Below are positions 21,329 to 33,300 of a DNA stretch of 64,000 bases, piece by piece. Each line of letters starts with the position of its first letter. Position 1 is the stretch's first letter. The translations under genes and the position numbers were made by a program. The notes under the pieces are model-generated. The model was not told the origin of the DNA, ran no database searches, and saw only the letters and a program-made list of their open reading frames with translations. Source of the DNA: Symsagittifera roscoffensis (taxonomy: Eukaryota; Xenacoelomorpha; Acoela; Convolutidae); NCBI RefSeq assembly GCF_963678635.1, contig NC_087063.1, positions 12,806,368-12,870,367 of the forward strand. The letters run 5' to 3'.

Positions 21329-24300
21329 GACTCTTTTTCAACCCTCCCTCTCCGCCAAAAAATTAGAATTATTAAAATAGAAAATTAAAAGAACAAAAAT
21401 AGAAGATTAGAAGAACAAAAATAATGACTTTCTGGCAACTTGCAAGAGTTCGCTTAGTCACTCAGTTATTTAATCCCTTATAGCCCCCTCCCCCGGCCAG
21501 TTATAAAGGTGTCAGTGAAGGGGAGGAGGGCTGCCTGCAATGAAGTTCCATGGATAAAATCGATTATAATGGGCTTTCATGGTCTTTCTCCACAAAATTC
21601 TATAAAAAACCGATCATAGTGGATTAATAATCGATTATAAAACAAAAAAGTAGACATCAATATTGATCATTATAATCTAGTAATCTAGGAAATATCCAAT
21701 TCTTTTTTTTGCAATCTGGGGGTTTTGGTAGATCTTTTTTCTTTTAAGCGGCATAATTTAGCCATGAAAAACATATTTTTCTTCATACTCACCCTTGATA
21801 AACCACAGGATACACCGTAAAATTGATGGTAATGCGAGGTAGGGGAGGGGAGGGGGTTTAGTCTAGAAAATGCTTGAGTTTTTTCGACTTTTCGAAAAAT
21901 TAAACCTTTCAAACCGCCCAAAAAAAATTCAAAAAAGCCATCGACTTGTCACTCAGCTCCGCGATGTGTTGTCATTGCCTACCTTCTTTGGTTGTATATT
22001 TGAAAAATTGATGTCGTTTTTGAAATTTGGAGTCGGCAGGAGATTTGAAAAGAGCCCTTTTCAGTTGCGCAGCAAACGGATGCGTTCCGTGTGAGACCAG
22101 CGCTAATGCTGTTCGTCAAGCACGTATACCAGGGAAATATGATCTTCATTCGCCATCCTCAGACACTCCAACCCAGAACATTGGTAATCGAGTATTTCTA
22201 CCCTCATGGTTTCCCACAACGCAATCGCTACTTGACACTCGACACATGGGCTAAAACGGTGAGTTTTATTATGTTTACTTTTACAAATTTGAGATCGTGT
22301 CGAGAGGGGGGGGGGGGGTTGGTGGTGGGAGGGAGGGAGGTAAAGATTTTTGATAACTTTGAGAAACAAAACCAACTGCCAAGGCCAATATTTTTTTGTT
22401 CAAAAATTGTTTAAAAAATGTGGTTCAAAAACAGATTTTAACTGCTGGTGTTTTTTCTTTTCGACTGTTTTCTTTTTCATTGAGACTTTTAATTGGCAAC
22501 GTTTTGTTCATATACCCTTTTGTTCACCTAATTTTGTTCCAACTTTGAAAAATCATTTGATTAAGCATAAAATTGGGTTTCATGTAAATTAGAAGTTGGT
22601 TTGGTTTTAAAACTTCCATAGTTAATTGGTCTAAAGTGGTGTGCTTTAGGCGAATACCCCAGGCTGGGCTCGATGGTCAAGTGATATGGACGATAACATC
22701 AATCAGTCTAAAGCGCTTGAAGAAGCCGTCAAAGTTGGGCTCCCGGACCCACCTCAAGCCCCCTCCATGACAGACCATCTGAAAAGTTTTGTCAACCGGT
22801 AGGACTTCTTTGTTGTGATAAGATACAGGAACATATTTCTGACAACACAATTTTTAAGCAATTGAACTTTTTTCATTATCTTGTTTCATTTAACTCTCTA
22901 ATTGACATTTAAACTTGAGACAAAATTAAAATTCAATCAAAAATAAATCCGCGTACGACGTTTTTTATTGATTGTTTTGGTTTTCAACAACTCTGACCAA
23001 TTTTCGACACCAGTGCTAACTTCACATGAGCTTTAGATTTTTGTTCGAATGAGTAAATTTTTAAGGCTCACTATGGAAACCAAAAGTGTTTCAAAAACCA
23101 TATTTTTGTTCCGACTTCAATATTTCTGTTTGGCGGGTTTTTTCAGTTGAGATTGAATTTAAAGTAGTATTTTTTGACGGATCTTTTACAATCTGAGAGA
23201 CTTTGATAACCTACAGTTTTTTTTCACTTGACTGGTAGTTTGGATTTGGACTTGGTTGAACAATTATCAAACGTAAGCTCAGTATGTAAATTTCACACTT
23301 GATGTTTTTCTGGCTTTTTAATTGCTACCCAGCATTTCATATTTTTATGTATTAATCATTTTTGGGTGTAATCATTGATTTTACAAAATTGCTAAAAGGG
23401 GGAAAAGTGTTTTCAATAGCGTTAAACTTTGAGGAGAAATTAGAAACACAGAAAAAGGCAAAAGGTGGGATCGGTAAAAGAGCTTTTTTTATCATGAAGC
23501 GAATGAGAATACCTTTGGCCGCAACGGAGCGATAACCAGAATGAGTTTAACGGTCGGTCGCGCTCGTTCTCGAGTGCGGGTTTTAATCACAAATAACTGA
23601 ACTCTGTGACCCAAGGTCTTACAGCTAGCCTAAAAATTTTGACCCTGGACGTTCGTTTATATAAAATGCTTTGTTTTCCAGCTTGGTTTTGTTTTTCTGC
23701 TCTCATTCAAGCCTGACATGTGCTCGTGAAGATCGCGTTTCTAAATTTTATTTGCGTAACACTGGGCAAAAAGACATTTTTTTTTTCATCACAAAAGTGA
23801 TGCTGTTGTCCAACAAATTACTACTGGACGTTTTGATTGTCATAGCACCTAATTTAGTATCTGTCGACAAAACAACCTCTGTATATGTAACCCTTGCAAC
23901 CCTCATATATGCAACCACACAAGCAAGTATTGTTTATCAATATTTTTTCTGATGGGACTTGCAAAGGTCCAAATAATCTACGCCAAAATGTGTAGCGTAT
24001 TTCAATTTTTCAACTGGAAGCCCATCGTCGTCTCAACAATTTTTGCTTTGAGCGTTCTACCGTTGAGCATGGAACTTCCGTAGACTTCAACAGGTATTGG
24101 GGGTTGAGAATTGTAACCCTTTGATGAATAAATTAGAGTGCTTTTTAAATTAAGAAGCTTACAGATGTGCCATTATTTTTATGCGATGGCGATGGTGGAG
24201 GTCCCAATAAAAAATTACAACGAGATTATATATAATACCTTACAAAAATTGTTTTGCTGCTTGTCATAATTCTCATCAGCAGTGAAACATATCTGTTCTG

Positions 24301-27300
24301 TGAATCAAATAAAGCTTTTGAGTCCAAAAACTATGCAAATTGTGCAACCCGAATTCACTTTTAAACTAGTTTCGCTACAAGACGGGAGTGAATGTTCTGC
24401 TCATAGAAAATCTTTTGTTTATTTCCACGTTCACCTTTAATCAATATTGTTATTTCATTGGTTCAAATTGCAGTAAAGCCAGTGTTTCAGACAAAAACTG
24501 AAACTTTACAGCAATCGCACGATAGAAAAGAGGTAAAGCGCTGCAATAACAAAAAAAGCGAAACAAGAATCTTGCTGTGAATTTTCACTGGGATCTGCCA
24601 TATCAGAGTAGCCAGACTTATTTTCTGGATTTTCTAAACTTGACTCGAAGGGCCACTCATCGCTTTCCAAGAAGTTAGGACCATTCACTTCACAACTAGT
24701 TCATTAAGAATCAGCAGAGATTTTTCTTTTTCTTCATCTGCAACGTCGTCTTCCTTCACTTCAAAAAATTGTTCAACCCTGATTGCAGCAAAGTGCGTTG
24801 CTTACCATCCAAGACGATCCATCAAAAAACAGTTATGCATCCACTCCACATAGATCTGTTTCACACAATGATGGTTACACCTCATCAGGAATGAACAATT
24901 TTTTGAAGTGAAGGAAGAAGACGACCTCATCAATGGCACAGCACAATTAAAGATTGCGTTGAAGTTACTTCGCCCGTATACTCGACTGTCACGGAGAAGT
25001 CAGTTCTTTTTCGGCAAACTGCACTAGTATCTAGTGTTGATATGGGTCCAGTTAAGGGTAGAACTAAATAAAATAGGCTTGATGTGGGTACAATCATACC
25101 TGCTTATCTTATCTGATTAAGAAGGTCGCATTCTGTCACTGATAACGACAGATCGTTTTTTACATCGTCTGGTAATTCTTATGTTAACAAAAATAGCTAA
25201 TGAAAATAATTTAAAAAATACGTTAAAACTGATGAAATCAGGTTTTTAAAGCAACGAATTATGGGACATTTTTTGAACCAGAAGTCAATAGTGAGTTTTC
25301 ACGTTAATTGTAAAATTTAAACGATCAGTTGAACATCAGTGTTTTTCGTGGTCTTGAATGTTAAATAAGCTAAAACTTTTAAGATAATTCTACTGTAATC
25401 AGTTTTTATGGTAAATGAGTGCTTGAATTTGGTATTGCTCTGGGCATTTTGAGATAAATCAGGTCAACTATTATCAGGTTTCTATAAACACGCATCGGAA
25501 CAGGCAAACTAAGCCCGCTCAAATTTTTTTCTAAATCAAAATGAGGGCTTCTTTTTTTTCTAAATAACGCGTCACTAAAACAGAAACATCATTTGGTACT
25601 TGACGTGAAGACTGGTACATGCGTGTGGCCCAAATTTGATTTCTCAGTTCTTTCTGAAGTATACTGGCAGCAAGAGTGATGTTTCAGATTTCGGGGTAGC
25701 GATCAAACCTCGAGTGGAGGAGCAAATGGCGTTGCCGGTAGTTCCCGTGAAGCGAGTGGGGGCGTGGCTGCTGCAGCAGGTGGCCAGAGGAGGCCCCATT
25801 CGATTGTTGACCACTCTCCTTCACAAAACAGACGTTGGCAGGAATATCAGGCCTATCAGGCGTAAGTTTGCTGAAGTAAAAAAACGAATTAAGCCAATTT
25901 CAGTCAACCCAAAATAATGAAGCAATTTTATTGATTAAGTAACTATTCTATAAAAAATTACACAAATCATGCAAAAATTTGACTTTTGTATTGAGGCACT
26001 TTTCGACTGGTAGATATACTCAGCTCGTTTCCTGTTCGCTCTCTTTTAGCTCTTTCGGAGTTTTTTGTCTTAGTTGAATCGTGGCTCTTTCTCATGCTTA
26101 AAAAATACGAGGGTGTGCAAAAATTGTAGGTGACATTTTTCATTCTTCTTAGTTCTTCTGATATACATTTATGAGTTATAACCGATGTGGTTAACTCATA
26201 GAGTAATTTCGGATAGGGTACACCGTCTGCTCGTCACGCTATCTTATTTTCGGCCGGATAGATTCGTGCAACTTCTTAGTCTAATACCGATCCTAATCTT
26301 ACTCTTATAACTTACTAGTCTCAGGGTGTTTAACTAGTCTCTGCTAGGCTCAATAGATCTAGGGTATACTGGTTTATTGCGGCTGCTGAAGTTCTCTTGG
26401 AGAGGCAACTAATTTCTAAGTTAAATTCAAATCTCTCTGGTGCTGAAATTACAAGTAATTTCAGCACTTACAAATAAGAGGGTTGTTAGTTAGATGGATT
26501 ATGATTGGTTAATGTTAAATATTTTACAGTGGTAAAATATCCAATTTATCCAATTATAAAATGTAGTTTAGATCAGGTTCCACCCATCCGGGTTTTACAG
26601 AGTTTTTTTTAGAATTATCTTTCTGCAATTCAAAGGATGGATGATGAACGTTGGTATTTGGCGAACATCATATTCTTGTCCGGTTCCTCTTGTTAAGGAA
26701 GTTCCAGGACGCTGGAGTTAGGGACATACAATCGTTGCATCGTCTTGTGACAACGACTGTGATCCCCAATGAAATCAATCTGATTTCAAAATGATTTGCT
26801 ATGACGGGTTTTTCTGTATTCTGTAGAGAACTTGTTTTGTGTTAAACCTCGTCTGGGAATGGCGTGGAGATCGTGTGTGGGAGGGATGCCTCGTAACTCG
26901 GATCTGTACGTATACTTGAACATCGAGGTGGTCAATGGTCTAGTTCAATGAAGTCCTTTTCTGCGAAGTCAAGTCGTACTCTAAATCCTTTGAGTTGTGA
27001 TTGTGGACGACATATCGGTTGTGATTAGCCATTCTTTGTTCGAGTGTGATGGGGTCGTCTAGTCTTTGGATGTTTGTCTTTGTTGTTGTGTGTTGATCTA
27101 TATACTGCAAGGTATGATTTACATTTTATAAAATTATGTTAGTTCGGTTTTTTAATCATGAATTTAGTTAGTTGTTTTCACAAAAGCGTTTTGTTTTAGC
27201 TCGGTTATTTTGAAGAGTTACTCACCCTTGAGTACCTCTTATTAAAAATTGAAGTGTGGTCATAAAGCGTGGGTGTAGCGCGGTGGGTTAGGCCGGCTAT

Positions 27301-30300
27301 AGAGCATGCTCAGGACGTCCTCTCTGGTGGGTTAGGCCAGGAGTGGGAGTATGATTTCGTGCTGTTTCTTTGAGAGGTCCTGTTATGTGATAACGTTTTA
27401 AGTTGGGTTTATGTTGGTTTTTCTTATGTTACTTTGATTGTGTTCTTTTTTCAAAAATCAAATTGTTTTTGGTATGGGTTTGTCTTGCGACTTTTTTGTG
27501 TTTTATTATTTCTTTCTTAGACTTTATAATAGTCTTCAAAAGAATAAATTATCCAGTTTTAAACTGGGTTAATCCGGTTTGGGTACCGTTGGTTTTCTTT
27601 TCTTAGTCATGCTGTTATTTTATGATTTGTGGTGTTTAGTAAGCTGCGTTGGTTAGTTTGTTTTAGTATGTAATTCCTTTCCAACCGGGTTAAAGGAAAG
27701 TTTGTAACTTGTTATCGTGTGTTAGAGTTGTTGAGTGTGAAAAGTTGAAACTTAAGATCATTATTTAAACAATTCTTCATGGGCAAGCTGTGCGAGTTTG
27801 GATAGAATTCCTGTGCGATTGAATGAAAATATCAAAAGGTTAGTACTGCATTTTCATTATATTAATTTATTACATAGAATTTCAATTTTACTGCGTTTGG
27901 GGGAAATTTTAAAGTTATAAATTTTCATCGTATTTATATTTACTGCTTCATGAGAAAATAATTTATTGATTAATTTACTACATTTGGTATGAATTTTATT
28001 ACATTACTTAGTGCAAGATATTAATAAATTTTAGAAGAATTTCAACAAAGTTGTATTTTTCTTTTTCTTTTCTGTTTTGTAGATGATCGTGGTGTGAAGA
28101 CTAGAAATATAAATCAAACATGGATATAAAATGGTTAGTACTTATTTTAAATTTATTAGTGAAGAGTATTTTAAATTATACTTACCTGTTAATCGTCTGG
28201 GAAAAAGCCGTGGGGGAAGATGTCGTGTATCATATCTGATGTTGTTAGTAATTTGGCTAGTATGCGAATAATGTTTTTAGTTTGGAGCAGTGGCCAAAGC
28301 AATTGAAGTGCTTTAATGGTTTTTAGTTCTTCGGTGCCTACTGCAAACTCGTAAGGTGTGTTTTGAATGAGGTTATATATTTTGTGATTATATTTAGTAT
28401 TGTGAATGAATTCTAATATTAGTATTTCTATAGGCTGGATAAATTCATGCGGGATAAGGAAGGGTCTGGATTCTTCTGCGTCAAAGGTCTTCGTGATGGG
28501 ACAAAATATATACATTTGTGTTATTGGGTCATAATTGCGGAGGATGCCGTAGAGGTTAGTATCTTTGATGCAATAAGTGAAATTTGGGAAAAATGGTGAT
28601 GTGTATTTTGAGTTAAGAAACTGAAAATGATGGTGTGGTTGTCTTGATGGGGTATGCAAATCAAAATGATTTTGTATGAAACGATAGTATGTATATGTGT
28701 GAGTTTGTTTAGTGCGTAACATAATATCGTGGGAACAGTGCAAATTGCGTTCATGTGGTGCAAGGAAGTGAAAGGTTATTGAAAATAACTGAAATTTGTC
28801 TGTGAATTTTTCGTAAGCTTGAATATCATTTAGTGCTTCAGAAATGATGTGATCATATTTTCTATCAAAAATATTAAGTGTGAATACATATGATGTTTTG
28901 ATGAAGCATTTTTCTGTTAGTTGTGGGTTAGCGAAGCGATCTTCATCAAAAAATTGGTCTTGATTAGTTCGGATGATATTATGGTCGTAAAATTCTATTG
29001 TAAATTCGTTAGCTCGGGGCGCTGTGAATGTTTTTAGTAACTTTTTATATCCTACATAACTAAATTGTCTAGGTGTTAGTGTTGCGGTGAGTCTATATAA
29101 CATATTTTTGTTCTTTTCTATGTCGTCATGAGTATTAGATAGTGGTAGGCAAAGGGGGTTAGTAAAATGATAATATGCTGTCCAATGAAGTGTGGGCATT
29201 AAAACATGTTCATCTACAAAACTACGTGTGTCATTAGTGTCGTTAGGTGTATTTAAAGTATATTGTGGGAATGAGGGTAAGGTGATTGCTAGAAAATCTT
29301 TCGTGTTGGTGTGGTGTTGATGATTAATATATTCGCAGGCTGTTCCTGGTTTGGTCGGGAATGGATGGTTCGGGAATTTTCTTTTAAAAGTGCGATAAGC
29401 TCGGTGAGTGCTATTTGATGATTCGGTGGATGTGGATGATTGTGCTAATGATGCAGTGTAAGCTGAGGAGGGTGTAGGAGTAGGCGGGTTTGAGGATTCT
29501 ATTGTGGATGAAAGTTGATGTATTGTGAGGGTGTTAGGGTGTATTAACTGTTGTTGCAGGGTAATAAAATTATCGAGTTCCTGGGAAATTTGGGGGGTGT
29601 CTGGAGAATTATTATATGATTGGTCTGAATGAAGTGGGGAATAGGTTGGGGTCACTTGCGAAGCATAAGAAGGAGTGGAAACGGATGGGAGTGAATGATT
29701 TGTCGGGATTGGTTTTGAAGGGGGTTTTGAAAAAACTGAGGAGTTGGTCTGAAAATTATTTGATGGAGATGGTTCGGAATCTGCAAATTTGTCAGGGGTT
29801 TCTATATTTGGAATATTGAGTTGTGAGATAGAGTATAAAACTGAAAAATCTGATTTAGTATCCGAATTCGTGCTTGATGATATATTAATAATTGGAAAAT
29901 CGGGTGGTGGGAAAGCAAAAAGTGGGATTATTGGGATTGGAGTTTGGAGGTTGGCTGGGTGGGAATTTGAGCGGTGTAGGGATCCAAGTTGTCGGCTCAG
30001 CGTGGGCTAAAAAAAATGATTATTTTGAGACTGAAAAGTGGTGGTATGGGGTTGTTCTATAATTTGTTCGTATGTATTATCATCTTGTGAATGATGTGTC
30101 ATTCCGTGTTGGATGGGACTTTGTGTTGTATTTGGTCTAAAATTTGGATTATGTGTGATTGCTAGGTTTCGAAAATTACGGGGAGCTAATGATAATGGAT
30201 GGTTTTGTGGTAGGGGTGGCAACTGTGGTGCGGTAGGTGTTACTTCTATTTTATTATGTTCTTCGTCGTAAGGGTTCTGTCTTGTCGTTATTTTTGTGTT

Positions 30301-33300
30301 ATATTCTTTTATTTGTGCGTCTAGAAGTATTTTGTTTATTGATGATGAAAAGACTCCAAAAAATCCTGCAAACAGTATGCGTGCTACACTTGCTTGTCTA
30401 TTTACTTGTGTGTGTATAGCGCATGTGTTATAGATTCCTTTTAAGAGTGAAAAAAGAAGTCCTATAAAGTTAAACATTGCGTATAAGATAGTTAATTTTT
30501 CTAAGATCTAATAGGGCCATCCTAGAAAATCTCGAATTTCATTTTTAAGGTTGACAAATCTGAAAATATTTATAGGTGAAATATCTTGTGGTCTGTATTT
30601 TTCACCGTTTAGATATATATAATCTTTAATGTCTTTAAAATATCCGCTATAATCTTGTGTATATATATCTGCAAATCCTGCGGTTTTTGGCAATTTTTCT
30701 TAAATTTTGATCAATTGACTGTCTTTGTATAGTGTCCATTTGTGTTAATAATTCTTGGAATTGTTGTGTTCTAATGTGGTGTTGGATATATGATTTAGAG
30801 TGTATTCCAATTGATTGTAAATCAATATTTGGGTTACGAGCAATTGCTCTGATGCTTTCGGGTGAAAATTTTTTGAGTGATTGCATTAACGTAGGGTATG
30901 GAGTAAGAAGAAAGTATTTATCTTCATCAGGATTCAATTGTACTACATTATGGCTATTTTCTGATCCACATGGGACTGCGGTATCCCAAAATTATGTTCG
31001 TCTTGAAAAATTGTCAACAAAATGTACTTTATTTTTATAGAATATAGGGATTCTTTTATAAGAACGTTTATCTTCAAAAACATAGAGTGGTGATACTTTT
31101 TTGGTACAAAAATAAAACCATAAAATATTTCCTTCGTAGTCAAGAAAATTTGATCTGTTTCCTGACAATAAATATCCTGCGTAGGGTATTTTTAATACTG
31201 CTAGTGCGAGTGATTGTAGGATTTGTGTCCGTTCTAATTCGCATAATTGGTGAAGTGTTTCTAATTCGGAGAGTGACATTTCTTGAAAAATTCGGCTAAT
31301 TGTGTAGTCTTACTTCATATCTAAGTGAATATCATAGTGGATATTACCAAAATAGGTGTTATTCATTAGTGATAGTTCTTGTAAACGTGTGCTTCTACTG
31401 TCATGTGGCTTTAGTTTTCCACCAGGTTGACCTGTGCTTTTTTGAAAGTTAACTGGTATGTATGATGTTCCTTCGTTTAGAGGGTAACCTGTGGCATAAG
31501 GGTCAAATTTTATTTTTCCAGTGGTCATGTCGAAACCTTTTTCGTATTCGACAAGTATTTCAGAATATTGTGTTTTATAAAGCGGGTTTCTGTATTTGCA
31601 TGCAATTTCTGCTTCTTGATAGATTTGGAAACGTGTTAATTTATTTTCTATATCATTAATATTTCTAAAATCATTATTTGTTTTCGGGATGGATTTACTT
31701 GTTTGTACGGAATTGATTCTATAAAATATTTTTCATGAAATTTTATCATTCGAGCGTGTATTTTTGCTACTTGAAATGTTGTGCATGTATCTTCGGGAAA
31801 CCAAACAGTTGTTGCTTGTGTCCGTGTGATAGGATCACAATAACCTTGATAGTTTTTGCAAGGTAATCTAATTCCTTGATAGATCATTGTGTTGTCTGAT
31901 AAATCTCGTGTGAGTTGTATTTTCCAATCGAAAAACATTATTTCTTGATATCCTTTATTTTTCGTGTCTGCTTTGCAGTTTGAGGGATTATTTATTCCAA
32001 TGTGTGGTATCCAGTGTTTATCATTTATGTCATAAGTTAATCTTCCGTGTGCGCCGTTGTATGGGTTTTTTTCATCTAGTTTTATATGTCCTTGATATCT
32101 TTCAAGTTCTGCTTGATGTACAGAATCGGCAAAGACTTGAAATATACTATTTTACTGTCCGTGTTTTTATTTCTTGTGATGTTTAGTCTGAGTAGTTCGT
32201 TTTTACAATCATCGGGATTTAGATGTAGAAGTCGTTCTATATTACTTTGGTAGAGTGATTCGTGATCAAGTCGGTTTTTATTTCCGTTTGAAACTTGTGA
32301 ACAAGGTACTTTCTTTTCGGAAAATGTTGCTGTAAATTTATATCCTGCGACTGTTGTTGCTCGGGCTTTTAAATACAGTGTCGCTATTACATTTGTAGTT
32401 TCTATAGCTTGTGGTTCTGTTTCGCATTGTGATACTTGATTTTTTGCATATTTGTGTAGTGTTTTTTGTTCGTTTTCTTCACAATCGTAGTGTGTTACTA
32501 ATAAATCATGGGGTCCTGTGCGAGGAGAAGGATTTGTGTTCTGGTCGGAAATTATTAGAAAAAAGATGTGTTGAAATGTTAATATTTTTAGAATATACAT
32601 GTGTATGATAATCCTGAGTATGGGTTATAAAATGTGATGTAACCAATTGTTTTTTTTGGTATATCTGTCGTACTTATATGTCACTTCAGTTGTTATAAAT
32701 GATGGTGGTAGCGATTGAGCTGTTATATTGGGTGGGTTTAATGGGTAAGGGTGTTGAACACAATTATTTAATTTAATCGTGATTTCGAATTTTAATTGGA
32801 GACTATTTTGTTGGAGTATTTGGATGTTATGTTCACGAATGTCTTCGTGGATATCTTGTCTATAATGTAATCTATTGAGTGCCCAACTGTGAAGTCGGTT
32901 ACTTTCTTGATATTGTCCAAAAAATGGTGAGGGTGCTGTGAATGTGTTCCAATCTAATCTTAAAGGGATAATTGTTGATGATTGTTCTCGATATCTAGCG
33001 TCGAGGTTATTTGGAAAATTTAAATGGAAAGGTGTCGGTGAAATTTGGCCTAATGATGGTGTTGATGGTAGCGATAATGTTTCTGGTAGTGATGATGATG
33101 TTGTTGTATCCGTAGAAACATCTATTGGGTCGTTTACTAAGTTTGGTTCACCTTGTGTAAATGAGTGCGTTGTCCAATCTGGTAGTCGTGCTGTGAGATT
33201 GGGGGGGTTAAAGGGATTTTCACGTATTTGTTCAGATGTCGCTGTTGAACCTAAGTAATCTGAGGGTATACTTGAGGTGCTACGTTGTGAAAGGAGTGGG

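Noticed and set aside
24506-24688. 60-codon minus-strand frame ending in a hydrophobic stretch
   Set aside because: It could be a tail-anchored peptide, but it lies in a host intron with no splice or start support and no second exon.
25636-25917. 93-codon frame read through host segment 4 (FFLKYTGSKSD...)
   Set aside because: It does not fit the exit phase of segment 3; the alternative frame starting after GATGTTTCAG does, and it gives a linker consistent with the rest.
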